Shown in pieces: positions 1 to 8,373 of a stretch of DNA of 45,535 nucleotides. The stretch spans positions 1 to 45,535 of the forward strand of contig CABMCB010000056.1 of NCBI GenBank assembly GCA_902384455.1, in the 5' to 3' direction. The notes beneath the pieces were generated by a model that saw only the letters and a program-made list of their open reading frames with translations, ran no database searches and was not told the origin of the DNA. Position 1 is the first letter of the stretch. Each line of letters begins with the position of its first letter. Both the position numbers and the translations under genes were made by a program. Source of the DNA: an uncultured archaeon (GTDB lineage: Archaea > Altiarchaeota > Altiarchaeia > IMC4 > SCGC-AAA252-I15).

Positions 1-1
1 G

Positions 2-658
2 ATGCGCGGTTCAATAATGAGCATTGAGGGGAACACAAGCGGGTATGAGAGTTATTACTCTGTGGATGTTAACGGGGATGATGCGCGTGACAGCGGAGCG
101 CAGGTGACTTTTCAGCTTGATGGCGTCGTAGCGGTAGAGTCATCCTTTTATAATCCTGGTTCGTTTCCCGCTTCGCTTAATCTTACGATGCCTAGTATGC
201 GCGGCGATGTAGTGATAAACGAGTTTTTTCCTGGCGTTAGCGGGTGGATTGAAGTTTATAATAATGGGACGTATGCAGTCAACCTTAAGGATTGGGTGCT
301 TGATGACGGTCCGGGCGGATTGTCGCCGTATACTATACCTTACTCTGCTCCGTTACCTTCACGTGGATTCGCATTTTTTTACGCGAACGAAACAAGCATA
401 GTGCTGCCTGATGCGGGAACTGTGAGGGTAGTCAACCCGAACGGAAACGAAACCGACAGAATTAACTACAACAGCACCGACCTTAATCCTTCATGGACCA
501 GTTTCCCGCCCGGCGTGTCTGCGGGCCGTTACCCTGATGGGAATTTTTCTTTTGTGGCTTTGTGGCCTACTCCGGGTGAGCGTAATAGTCTTGTTCCTCT
601 TGTTAGGTTGGGTCTTTTTTCTGGTTGGAATTTGTTTTCGGTTCCTTTGCAGTTTTAG
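2..658 (+). CDS. Secreted lamin-tail domain protein, 3' part (5' truncated by window edge)
   Basis: The frame is open to the left edge, so the ATG at base 2 is probably internal and only the C-terminal 218 residues or so are present. Residues about 68-195 read as a lamin-tail domain: a 'VVINEFFPG' opening, 'GWIEVYNNG', 'VNLKDWVLDDG', and a closing 'PTPGERNS'. This Ig-like fold is common in exported prokaryotic surface proteins. The last residues include 'GWNLFSVPL', a short motif frequent near the end of archaeal surface proteins. Low charge and several N-x-S/T sites fit an extracellular location. The exact role is unknown. It is followed by a T-rich stretch and purC. Confidence 0.75.
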   Translation: MRGSIMSIEGNTSGYESYYSVDVNGDDARDSGAQVTFQLDGVVAVESSFYNPGSFPASLNLTMPSMRGDVVINEFFPGVSGWIEVYNNGTYAVNLKDWVLDDGPGGLSPYTIPYSAPLPSRGFAFFYANETSIVLPDAGTVRVVNPNGNETDRINYNSTDLNPSWTSFPPGVSAGRYPDGNFSFVALWPTPGERNSLVPLVRLGLFSGWNLFSVPLQF

Positions 659-660
659 TT

Positions 661-700
661 TGGGTTGTTTAAGGGTTTTTCTTTTCTGTTTCTTTAGTTG
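661..700 (+). terminator. T-rich intergenic stretch after the lamin-tail gene
   Basis: Directly after the TAG stop the plus strand is dominated by T runs (TTTTT, TTTT, TTT) before purC begins. Archaeal transcription terminates on such oligo-T tracts without needing a hairpin. A TTTAAG motif at 668-673 could instead be part of the purC promoter, so the assignment is tentative. Confidence 0.35.
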
Positions 701-706
701 TATCTT

Positions 707-1597
707 ATGGTGGATGTTGTTACTCGGACTGAGTTTTCGGGTGTGCCTCTTGTTGCTCGGGGTAAGGTTAGGGATATTTATGATTTGGGTGATAAGCTGC
801 TTCTGGTGGCGACAGATAGGTTAAGTGCGTTCGACGTGGTTTTACCTAATGGCATTCCGTATAAGGGTGCGGTGTTAAACCGGCTTAGTGAGTATTGGTT
901 TAAGCAGACGCAGAATATTGTTCCAAATCACCTCATAACTACCGACGTCAAAAAGTATCCTGCTGTGCTTCAGCCTTATGCGAGCATATTAAAGGATCGT
1001 AGTATGCTGGTGAAAAAGGCGAAGCCTCTTCCGGTGGAGTGCGTTGCACGCGGCTACTTGGCCGGAAGCGGTTGGAAGGAGTATCAGAAGTCGCAGTCTG
1101 TGTGTGGAAATAAGCTTCCCGTTGGCCTTAAGGAGTCTAGTAAGCTTCCGTCGCCTATTTTTACGCCGGCGACAAAAGCGGAGAGCGGTCATGACATCAA
1201 CATTTCTTTTGAGGAGACTGTCAAGATTTTGGGTAAGGATAGTGCGGAGAGGATACGCGATTTGACGCTTAAGATTTATTTGGCCGCTAGTGATTTTGCG
1301 GCTTCTAAGGGGATTATTATCGCAGATACTAAGTTTGAGTTTGGGGTTTTTGACGGCCGGATTATTCTTATTGACGAGGTTTTGACGCCTGATAGCAGCC
1401 GGTTTTGGCCTGCTGCTGGTTATGTTGCTGGTAGGTCTCAGAAGAGTTTTGATAAGCAGTTTGTGCGGGATTATCTTGAGACTTTGGTTTGGGATAAGAC
1501 TCCGCCGGGTCCGGTTCTTCCTGAAAACGTGGTTTTGGAGACGAGTCGGAAGTATTTGGAGGCTTATAGGGTGTTGACTGGTAAGTCGTTGGGTTAG
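707..1597 (+). CDS. purC: Phosphoribosylaminoimidazole-succinocarboxamide (SAICAR) synthase
   Basis: Catalyses ATP-dependent joining of CAIR and aspartate in de novo purine synthesis, in the cytoplasm. The sequence carries the family's hallmarks in order: '[10 protein letters not shown]' near residue 19, 'ATDRLSAFD' near 35, '[14 protein letters not shown]' near 108, '[12 protein letters not shown]' near 160, and '[14 protein letters not shown]' near 222. The length of 296 residues is normal for the eukaryote/yeast-like single-domain form. A TTG three codons upstream (698) is in frame, but ATG at 707 is preferred because the homologous core starts shortly after it. No other pur gene is visible in the window. 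Confidence 0.93.
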   Translation: MVDVVTRTEFSGVPLVARGKVRDIYDLGDKLLLVATDRLSAFDVVLPNGIPYKGAVLNRLSEYWFKQTQNIVPNHLITTDVKKYPAVLQPYASILKDRSMLVKKAKPLPVECVARGYLAGSGWKEYQKSQSVCGNKLPVGLKESSKLPSPIFTPATKAESGHDINISFEETVKILGKDSAERIRDLTLKIYLAASDFAASKGIIIADTKFEFGVFDGRIILIDEVLTPDSSRFWPAAGYVAGRSQKSFDKQFVRDYLETLVWDKTPPGPVLPENVVLETSRKYLEAYRVLTGKSLG

Positions 1598-1686
1598 CAG
1601 TCTGTGGTTTAAATCCATTTTTAAGACAATACTCTACTATACTTAACCCTACTGTTTGTTCTGTAGGCCGGGGGTGGGGGTTTGAT

Positions 1687-3192
1687 TTGAAAGCGGTTGT
1701 GTTAGCCGGAGGGTACGGCACCAGGCTCAGGCCTCTCACTTTTAGTGTTCCTAAGCCGATGATTCCCCTTGTGGATCGGCCTATGTTGGAGCATATCATT
1801 AATTATTTGGGTGCTTTTGGTGTTGATGAGGTTATTATCACCACCAATTACCGTAGGGATGCGATTATCAATTATTTTGGTGATGGTGGTAGGTGGGGCG
1901 TTAAGCTTAGTTATCCTGAGGAGTCGTTGCCTTTGGGTACTGCGGGTTCTGTTAAGAATGTTGCGGGGAGTTTGGATGACACTTTTTTGGTTATTCAGGG
2001 GGACAATATCACTAATATCGACTTCAACAGCGTTCTTTCTGTTCACCGTAGGAATGGGGCGTTGGCGACTATTGCGGCTTACCCGGTTTCTGACCCCTGG
2101 AATTATGGTGTTTTGGAGTTGGATGGGGATCGTGTCGTCAGGTTTCATGAGAAGCCGCTTGTTGACGAGTGCTTTAACAACCTGATTAACAGCGGGCTTT
2201 ATGTTGTTGAGCCTGAGGCTCTTTCGTTGGTGCCTGACAGGACTTTCTTTGATTTCAGCAAAAACCTTTTTCCGCTGCTTCAGCAGCAGGGGGCTTTGTA
2301 TGCAGCTAAGTGCGACGGTTTCTGGGTGGATACTGGTCAGCCTGATGGGTATCTTACGGCCAAGAACTGGGTGCTTTCAAATAAAACTCCTTTCATTTCG
2401 TCGACTGCGGCAGTTGACGGAGCTTACGATGGAACAATCTACATCGGCGATGATACTGTTATTGAGCCGGGCGTTACTCTTACGGGTCCGTTGTACATCG
2501 GCGACGGCGTAACAATAAAGAAGGATGCTGTGCTTGGCAGCGGAACTGTCGTAGGCAACGGCGTCTTAGTCGGAGCGGGTTCGCACCTTGAGGGGGCGGT
2601 GCTGTTCGAAAACACCCGTGTGGGCGAAGAAGCATTGTTCTCTGAGGCCATATTAAGTCAGAACTGCAGTATGAGTTCGCAAATTGTGATTAGGGACGGT
2701 GCTGTTATCGGAAACAACTGTGATTTCGGTTCTTGCGTTTCTGTTACTGAGGGGTCGCGTGTTTGGCCTTACATTCAGGTCGCTTCTAACAGTCTTATTT
2801 CCGGGACTTTGCGTCGGTTTGTTGCCGGCGAAATTCCTAGTGGTGATTCGCCTCATATTTTGAGGAGTCTTTCGGCTGATGAGGCTTTTTACTTCAACAT
2901 GGATAAGGGCCGCCATATTCTTTATACTGGTTATCGTGCTGAGTCTCTTAGGGATTTCCATTCTATTTTGGCTAAGGTTGACGGTGATAGTATTCGGTAT
3001 CATTTGCGTGGTAATGTCAACGACTTTAAGGAGTGGGCTTCTTCTGTTTTGGGCGATAGGTTGTTGGCTCATCAGTTTGATCATGCTAAGAGTGAGGCTG
3101 GTGATCGTGTGGATGAGGAGGCTCGGAATGTTCTTTCCGATGTTACTCGCAGGCGGATAAACGAGCTTTTGAAACTTTCTCGGCGGCAGTAG
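1687..3192 (+). CDS. Sugar-phosphate nucleotidyltransferase with beta-helix and C-terminal DUF5752-like domain
   Basis: The N-terminal half (residues 1-235) is a nucleotidyltransferase: 'AVVLAGGYGTRLRPLT' followed by 'PKPM' binds the nucleotide, 'LPLGTAGSV' and 'IQGDNI' supply sugar- and metal-binding residues, and 'FHEKP' is conserved. Residues about 240-375 are hexapeptide repeats of a left-handed beta-helix. This layout is typical of archaeal NDP-glucose or GDP-mannose pyrophosphorylases, so it likely makes an activated sugar for glycosylation. The last 120 residues ('SADEAFYFNMDKG', 'TGYRAESLRDF', 'SIRYHLRGN') resemble DUF5752 by memory, fused in one chain. Start is TTG at 1687, right before the AVVLAGG strand, with a G-rich stretch upstream. 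Substrate specificity cannot be read from sequence alone. Confidence 0.85.
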   Translation: MKAVVLAGGYGTRLRPLTFSVPKPMIPLVDRPMLEHIINYLGAFGVDEVIITTNYRRDAIINYFGDGGRWGVKLSYPEESLPLGTAGSVKNVAGSLDDTFLVIQGDNITNIDFNSVLSVHRRNGALATIAAYPVSDPWNYGVLELDGDRVVRFHEKPLVDECFNNLINSGLYVVEPEALSLVPDRTFFDFSKNLFPLLQQQGALYAAKCDGFWVDTGQPDGYLTAKNWVLSNKTPFISSTAAVDGAYDGTIYIGDDTVIEPGVTLTGPLYIGDGVTIKKDAVLGSGTVVGNGVLVGAGSHLEGAVLFENTRVGEEALFSEAILSQNCSMSSQIVIRDGAVIGNNCDFGSCVSVTEGSRVWPYIQVASNSLISGTLRRFVAGEIPSGDSPHILRSLSADEAFYFNMDKGRHILYTGYRAESLRDFHSILAKVDGDSIRYHLRGNVNDFKEWASSVLGDRLLAHQFDHAKSEAGDRVDEEARNVLSDVTRRRINELLKLSRRQ

Positions 3193-3228
3193 TTTTTCTC
3201 GTTTGGAAACAGATAACTAAGTTGATTT

Positions 3229-4290
3229 GTGAAAGACTGTGGTTCGTGTGTTGAATCGGGCGGTTGCGACGCGGTTATTGTCCGGTACGGCGAAATTTTC
3301 CTTAAGAGCGAGCCGGTTAGGTATCGTCTTACCCGCACGTTGCTTACGAACATGCGAAGCGCCTTCAGGGCGGCTGGCGTAAAGTTTAATTTCTCGGTGA
3401 CCCGCCACAGGATAATAGTGAAAACACTTCAGGCGGAAGATGCGGCATCCGCGTTATCTAAGGTTTTTGGCGTGGTAAGCGTAAGTCCAGCGTTAACCCT
3501 TCCTGCGGATTCGTCGTCTTGGGGTCCTTTAGCTGCAGAATTCGCAAAGAGCTCAATGAAACCTAACTTCTCTTTTGCCGTTCGAGCCCACCGCCTGCAC
3601 AAAAAGGGACCTAACACGCCCCAGATTGAGCGGACGGTGGGGTCGGCCATTCAGGTGGCTACTGGTGCGAGGGTGAATCTTACCGCGCCGGACGTTGTTT
3701 TTTATTTGGAGGTTTATTCTGATGCGGCGTATCTTTTCACTGAAAAAAGGGGCGGGGTCGGTGGTCTTCCTTATGGTACTCAGGGGAAGGTTGCGTGTCT
3801 TCTTTCTGACTCGGATGACGTTTTGGCTGCGTGGGCTCTTATGCGTCGGGGTTGTGTGGTCTGTTTTGTTCATCCCGGATCTTGGGAGTCTGCGGAGCAG
3901 TTGCTTGGTCTGATTTTGCCGTGGTTTCCGTCTAAGCCTCAGGTTTATGTTTTTTCGGGTGAAATTCCTGCTGAAGCGGGCGTGGACTGGCTTTCTGGCG
4001 AGCAGTTTAAGGCGGGTTTGCTTTCTGGTTTGGCGCGCCGTCGCAAGATTTCTGCTGTTGCGGCTGGTTATGGATTGCGGCATCTTACTTACTTACCTGT
4101 GATTCGAGGCGGGATTCAGTCGCCTGTTCTTACGCCTCTTTTGGGTGCTGATGAAGAGACGTTACGGCGTTGGAGCGCTTACTTGGGGTTTTCGGGCGGG
4201 CAGTGCAAGAGCGCGCCTTTAACGCCTCAGCACGGAGTTAAAGAGCCGTTTGACGCCGCACATTTAGCCGATTTATTAACGCTCGCGTAA
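3229..4290 (+). CDS. ThiI-like THUMP protein with degenerate PP-loop
   Basis: Residues 15-170 match the N-terminal ferredoxin-like and THUMP domains of tRNA 4-thiouridine synthase ThiI ('IVRYGEIFLKS', 'RHRIIV', 'FSFAVRAHR', 'PDVVFYLEV', 'GVGGLPYGTQGKVACLLS'). The following adenylation domain should open with a PP-loop SGGIDS, but residues 193-198 read SDSDDV. The later GDSLGQ region is replaced by GYGLRHL around residue 282. The protein is 353 residues with no rhodanese domain. It may therefore bind tRNA without the usual adenylation chemistry, or be a divergent paralogue. Start GTG at 3229, with stop 10 nt before the pilus ATPase, suggests co-transcription. The gene symbol thiI is withheld because of the lost motif. 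Confidence 0.8.
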   Translation: MKDCGSCVESGGCDAVIVRYGEIFLKSEPVRYRLTRTLLTNMRSAFRAAGVKFNFSVTRHRIIVKTLQAEDAASALSKVFGVVSVSPALTLPADSSSWGPLAAEFAKSSMKPNFSFAVRAHRLHKKGPNTPQIERTVGSAIQVATGARVNLTAPDVVFYLEVYSDAAYLFTEKRGGVGGLPYGTQGKVACLLSDSDDVLAAWALMRRGCVVCFVHPGSWESAEQLLGLILPWFPSKPQVYVFSGEIPAEAGVDWLSGEQFKAGLLSGLARRRKISAVAAGYGLRHLTYLPVIRGGIQSPVLTPLLGADEETLRRWSAYLGFSGGQCKSAPLTPQHGVKEPFDAAHLADLLTLA

Positions 4291-4300
4291 GTTACTAAGG

Positions 4301-5800
4301 ATGGAAGAAGTTCTGGACAGCTACGGTAGAGTAAAAATATTGTCCCGCGGCAAGGCAGATTTCCCTAAATACGTTGTTTCTCTCCCTGAGTTCACTGACG
4401 TAGAACAGAAGATTATAGCAGACAGCAGGTCGCTAATCAAAGACATCCGCCCCATAACCGAATCGTTAAAGAGCATCCGCACCAACGAACAGAAAGAGGA
4501 GTACCTGAAAGACTATATCCGCGAGCGCCTAAAGGAAAAGAGGTCAAAAATCACCAACCTAGAGGAACTCGTAACCACCATAGTAGACAACACATTCATG
4601 GGCTACGGCCGCATTTCTCCTTTGATGCATGATGACCAGCTTGAGGAGATTATGATTAACAGCATTAATCAGCCTGTGTATGTTGTTCATCGTAAGGCTG
4701 GTATGTGTGAGTCTAATATTGTTTTTGAGGATTCTGCGTCTATTGATGAGCTTATTGGCTGGTTGGCTAAGCATGCGGGGCGTGATGTTAGCGATAAGAT
4801 GCCTCTTTTGGATGCGCATATGCCTGATGGTAGCCGGGCGAATGTTGCGGTGCCGCCTGCGGCGCCTAATGGTCCGGCTATTACTATCCGGAAGTTCAAG
4901 AACATTCCTTTTAACATAATCGATTTGATTCACCTTAAGACGGTGAACCCGGAGGTTGCCGCTTTTATGTGGCTTTGTGTTGAGGGTTTTGGGATTAATC
5001 CGGTGAACATGATTATTTCAGGTGGTGCTGGTTCCGGTAAGACCACTTTGTTGAATGCGTTGGCTATGTTCATTCCTCAGACTGAGCGGGTGGTCACAGT
5101 CGAGGATACGCTTGAGTTGAATTTCCAGTTCCTCAGGAATATTGTGCCTCTTGAGGCGACTCCCAGCGTCGTTACGGCGGACAATACGCTGTCGATGCAT
5201 TCTCTTTTGAAGAACAGTCTGCGTATGCGTCCTGACCGCGTCATAGTCGGGGAGGTCCGCGGCGAAGAAGCTGAGACGCTTCTTGTGGCGATGGACATTG
5301 GATTGCTGGGGAGTATGGGCACTATCCACGCTAACAACGCCCGTGAGACTACAATACGCCTTATGGAGGAGCCGATGAACGTTCCCATACGGATGATTCC
5401 ATTGATAGACATCATAATCGTCTTAAACCGGATTTACGACCGGCGAATGGGCATGATACGGCGTGTGACGCAGGTCGCTGAAATCGGCGGCATAGAAGGG
5501 GAAGTAGTCCAGATGGGAGACGTATACTCCTGGGACATAAACACGGACGCCATACGTCGCACAGAGTTCCCCATAATACTGCTTGAGAAGATTGCGCGGG
5601 CGGTGGGTATGACCAAGAAGCGGATTCAGACCGAGCTTATAATCCGCCAGAGAATCCTCGAGTACATGGTGGCCACAAAGGTGGAGAAAAACGCCGACGT
5701 ATTGCGGTTCTTCCAGAGCTACCACAATGATCCGAGACTTGTCATAGACGAAATACGCTCCAAAAACCACCCGATTGAGCAGCCTGAACTAACGCAATAA
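4301..5800 (+). CDS. Type II/IV secretion (pilus/archaellum-type) ATPase, TadA/VirB11 family
   Basis: Cytoplasmic hexameric motor ATPase that powers assembly of type IV-like pili or archaella. Seen motifs: Walker A 'GGAGSGKTT' at residues 241-249, Asp box 'VTVEDTLEL' around 265-273, Walker B 'DRVIVGEVRG' at 312-321, and His box 'GTIHANN' near 338. The N-terminal 230 residues form the usual N-domain. The length of 499 residues is in the range of archaeal FlaI/TadA proteins. No TadC/FlaJ membrane platform or pilin is next to it. It sits 10 nt after the ThiI-like gene and 20 nt before uvrB. Start ATG at 4301. The family call is firm, but the appendage it drives is not known. Confidence 0.92.
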   Translation: MEEVLDSYGRVKILSRGKADFPKYVVSLPEFTDVEQKIIADSRSLIKDIRPITESLKSIRTNEQKEEYLKDYIRERLKEKRSKITNLEELVTTIVDNTFMGYGRISPLMHDDQLEEIMINSINQPVYVVHRKAGMCESNIVFEDSASIDELIGWLAKHAGRDVSDKMPLLDAHMPDGSRANVAVPPAAPNGPAITIRKFKNIPFNIIDLIHLKTVNPEVAAFMWLCVEGFGINPVNMIISGGAGSGKTTLLNALAMFIPQTERVVTVEDTLELNFQFLRNIVPLEATPSVVTADNTLSMHSLLKNSLRMRPDRVIVGEVRGEEAETLLVAMDIGLLGSMGTIHANNARETTIRLMEEPMNVPIRMIPLIDIIIVLNRIYDRRMGMIRRVTQVAEIGGIEGEVVQMGDVYSWDINTDAIRRTEFPIILLEKIARAVGMTKKRIQTELIIRQRILEYMVATKVEKNADVLRFFQSYHNDPRLVIDEIRSKNHPIEQPELTQ

Positions 5801-5820
5801 AAGCGGGGGGCAAAATCAAA

Positions 5821-7764
5821 TTGAAACTCACCCTCCACTCCAAATTCTCTCCCGCCGGAGACCAGCCTAAAGCAATAGACTCCCTCTCTAAAGGCGTTGC
5901 AAAAGGACTGCGCCACCAAACGCTGCTTGGCGTCACAGGCAGCGGAAAAACATACACCATGGCTAAGGTCATGGAAGAAACCCAAAAGCCAGCGTTAGTC
6001 ATAAGCCACAACAAAACGCTCGCCGCCCAGCTTTACGGGGAATTCAAGGAGTTTTTCCCTGAAAACGCAGTCGAATACTTCGTCAGCTACTACGACTACT
6101 ACCAGCCGGAAGCCTACATACCCCAAAGCGACACATACATATCCAAAGACGCCGACATAAACGAGGAAATAGACCGCCTAAGGCACAGCGCAACCCGAAG
6201 CCTGCTCGACAGACGCGACACAATCGTCGTAGCATCAGTAAGCTGCATATACTCCCTTGGAGACCCCAAAGAATACAAGGCAGAAAGCATCCCCCTGGAA
6301 GTCAGCCAGTTAGTATCTCGCAGGCAGCTTATGGAACAGCTGGTCTTAATCCACTACACCCGAAACGACGCCGCATTCGAAAAAGGAACATTCCGCGTCA
6401 GAGGAAACCGCCTGGACATAAGGCCGCCGTACGGCGAAACTTATTTGCGGGTCGTGGTTGAGGATAGGGTGGAGGGTTTGGAGGTTGTTCATCATGTCAC
6501 AGGCAAGACGCTTAATGCTTTAAGCAATGCTCGGATTTATCCTGCAGTGCATTACGTCATGAGCGAGGAGCAGAAGAAGCGGGCGGTAAAGACAATTGAA
6601 TCCGAGCTTGAAAGTAGGGTTTCGGACTTTCAGCGTCAAGGCAAGCTGGTTGAGGCTCAGCGTATTGAGCAGAGGACTAGATACGACTTGGAGATGATTA
6701 ATGAGATGGGTTACTGCAGCGGCATAGAGAACTACAGCAGGCATTTTGACGGGCGCAGTCCCGGTGAGCCGCCGTTTACTCTCATGGACTACTTCCCCAA
6801 TGACTACCTTCTTTTTGTGGACGAAAGCCACATGACGCTGCCTCAAATCAAGGGGATGTACCGCGGAGACCGCGCCCGAAAAGACATACTGATCGAATAC
6901 GGCTTCCGCCTACCTTCGGCGGTAGACAACCGCCCACTAACCTACGAGGAATTCTCATCCAAATTCAACCAAGTCATATACGTTTCCGCGACCCCCTCAA
7001 AAGAAGAGATTTCACTGTCCCAAAACGTCGTCGAACAAATCATAAGGCCGACAGGCCTCGTGGATCCGGAAGTTGAGGTTAGGCCGACTAAGAATCAGAT
7101 TGATGATTTGATTGGGGAAATTAAGGCGCGTGCTGTTAGGAAGGAGAGGGTTTTGGTTACGACGCTTACTAAGAGGATGGCTGAGGATTTGGCTGATTAT
7201 TTGGCTGACGCTGGGGTTAAGGCTAATTATTTGCATAGCGACGTTGAGACTTTGGATAGGGTGGATGTTTTGCGTAATCTGCGGTTGGGGGAGTTCGATT
7301 GCGTCGTGGGGGTTAATCTTTTGAGGGAGGGGCTTGATTTGCCTGAAGTGACTTTGGTCGCTATTCTTGACGCTGACAAGGAGGGGTTCCTAAGGAGTGA
7401 AGTCAGTCTGATTCAGACTATTGGGCGCGTAAGCCGTAATGTCCGCGGCAAAGTCATTTTGTACGCAGACAGGAAGTCTAAGGCGATGGATTTCGCTTTG
7501 AGGGAGACTGCCAGGAGGAGGGCGTTACAGACGGCGTACAACAGAAAGCACGGCATTACGCCGGTGTCTGTTGAGAAGGCGGTGCGCGACAGGATTGCTG
7601 TGGATTACGGCGAAGACCGCCGTAGAGTAGTGGTTGAAGCAGAGGGCATCGACTTGGCTGAGGATGACGTCCGCCGTTTGATGACGGAGGCGGCCGGTAA
7701 GCTTGATTTTGAGGGGGCTGCGTATTACCGTGATTTGTTGAAGAAAAGGGGGGGTTCTCTTTAG
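5821..7764 (+). CDS. uvrB: Excinuclease ABC subunit B
   Basis: DNA damage-verifying helicase-like subunit of nucleotide excision repair; partners UvrA and UvrC are encoded later in the window. Residues 37-44 'GVTGSGKT' are Walker A. The damage-sensing beta-hairpin 'YYDYYQPEAYIPQSDTYI' lies near 90-107, the DEAD-like box 'VDESHMTLPQ' near 335, and helicase motifs 'YVSATPS', 'TTLTKRMAEDL', 'GVNLLREGLDLPEV' and 'QTIGRVSRN' follow. A C-terminal UVR motif that contacts UvrC covers about 605-640. The length of 647 residues is standard. Start TTG at 5821 matches the family N-terminus. Third-position base use switches abruptly within the gene near 6437, 6790 and 7063. Rare in archaea and likely acquired from bacteria. 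Confidence 0.96.
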   Translation: MKLTLHSKFSPAGDQPKAIDSLSKGVAKGLRHQTLLGVTGSGKTYTMAKVMEETQKPALVISHNKTLAAQLYGEFKEFFPENAVEYFVSYYDYYQPEAYIPQSDTYISKDADINEEIDRLRHSATRSLLDRRDTIVVASVSCIYSLGDPKEYKAESIPLEVSQLVSRRQLMEQLVLIHYTRNDAAFEKGTFRVRGNRLDIRPPYGETYLRVVVEDRVEGLEVVHHVTGKTLNALSNARIYPAVHYVMSEEQKKRAVKTIESELESRVSDFQRQGKLVEAQRIEQRTRYDLEMINEMGYCSGIENYSRHFDGRSPGEPPFTLMDYFPNDYLLFVDESHMTLPQIKGMYRGDRARKDILIEYGFRLPSAVDNRPLTYEEFSSKFNQVIYVSATPSKEEISLSQNVVEQIIRPTGLVDPEVEVRPTKNQIDDLIGEIKARAVRKERVLVTTLTKRMAEDLADYLADAGVKANYLHSDVETLDRVDVLRNLRLGEFDCVVGVNLLREGLDLPEVTLVAILDADKEGFLRSEVSLIQTIGRVSRNVRGKVILYADRKSKAMDFALRETARRRALQTAYNRKHGITPVSVEKAVRDRIAVDYGEDRRRVVVEAEGIDLAEDDVRRLMTEAAGKLDFEGAAYYRDLLKKRGGSL

Positions 7765-7765
7765 G

Positions 7766-8308
7766 ATGTCTGTTTTGCCGGGTTTGGTTAGGGCTTTTGG
7801 GTTGGTTGCTTTAGTTTGTTGTTTCCTTTTTTTTGTTGATTTGAGGTTGTTTTTGGTTCAATCTTTGGGGTTTAGTCCTGTTTCACCGTATTTTGGGTTT
7901 GAGCTTTTTCTGGCGGTCACGTTAGTGTTTTTCTTCCCGGTGGCTTATCTTAGGGCGGCTCTTGACTGGCGTTTTAGGGGGGTAAATTTTGTGGAAAGGT
8001 TGAAGCGTTTTTTGGTTGTTTTTTTGGTTTTGGCTGTTTTGATGGCCTCCTTTAGGCATCAGCAGGATAGCAAGGCGTTGTTAGTCCTTGCGGGAAATGG
8101 CGGCGTTTTGGTTGACGGAGATGTTTATGTTAACGGGTCTCTTTTGGGGAGCGCTCATAAGGGGGTTGTTGCGGTGGATGCTTCGCAGTTGAAGTCACCG
8201 TCTAATCTGACGGTCATGTGGCGGATTGAGGGTGAACCTTATTTCTCAACGTTTGAAATGGCCGGCGGCGAAGGTAACGTGGGCATATTGACTTTACGTT
8301 TGAATTGA
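7766..8308 (+). CDS. Predicted membrane protein with small extracytoplasmic beta domain
   Basis: Begins 1 nt after the uvrB stop, so it is translated from the same transcript. Three hydrophobic segments (residues about 7-32, 43-66, 84-101) are followed by a C-terminal soluble part of roughly 75 residues with 'VLVDGDVYVNGSLLGSAHKG', reminiscent of PEGA or carboxypeptidase-regulatory-like beta sandwiches. That resemblance is inference only. Topology predicts the C-terminal part outside the cell. No function is recognised, and coupling to uvrB is probably positional. A poly-T terminator follows. Confidence 0.65.
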   Translation: MSVLPGLVRAFGLVALVCCFLFFVDLRLFLVQSLGFSPVSPYFGFELFLAVTLVFFFPVAYLRAALDWRFRGVNFVERLKRFLVVFLVLAVLMASFRHQQDSKALLVLAGNGGVLVDGDVYVNGSLLGSAHKGVVAVDASQLKSPSNLTVMWRIEGEPYFSTFEMAGGEGNVGILTLRLN

Positions 8309-8310
8309 CG

Positions 8311-8319
8311 TTTTTTTTT
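8311..8319 (+). terminator. Oligo-T terminator after the uvrB operon
   Basis: Nine consecutive T residues start 3 nt after the TGA stop of the membrane-protein gene, followed by CTTCC. This is the form of archaeal intrinsic terminator for plus-strand transcription and separates the uvrB unit from the nitroreductase promoter. Confidence 0.6.
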
Positions 8320-8341
8320 CTTCCTTAATGGAGCGGCAAGA

Positions 8342-8350
8342 ATTTTATTT
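8342..8350 (+). promoter_or_regulatory. TATA box of nitroreductase gene (leaderless)
   Basis: The A/T block ATTTTATTT is centred about 27 nt before the ATG at 8374. Archaeal TATA boxes sit about 26 nt before the transcription start, so the mRNA is predicted to start at or next to the A of ATG, without a leader. No Shine-Dalgarno sequence is present, consistent with that. Confidence 0.6.
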
Positions 8351-8373
8351 GGCGAGACCTCCTATTACCACTC

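Noticed and set aside
989..1618. 209-residue ORF antisense to purC
   Set aside because: It mirrors the purC frame, is rich in Arg/Asn/Pro from complementing biased codons, and matches no family.
1598..1686. Possible tRNA or small RNA in the gap after purC
   Set aside because: No cloverleaf, CCA-adjacent stem or GTTCGA-type T-loop is visible; the gap is probably a promoter region for the next gene.
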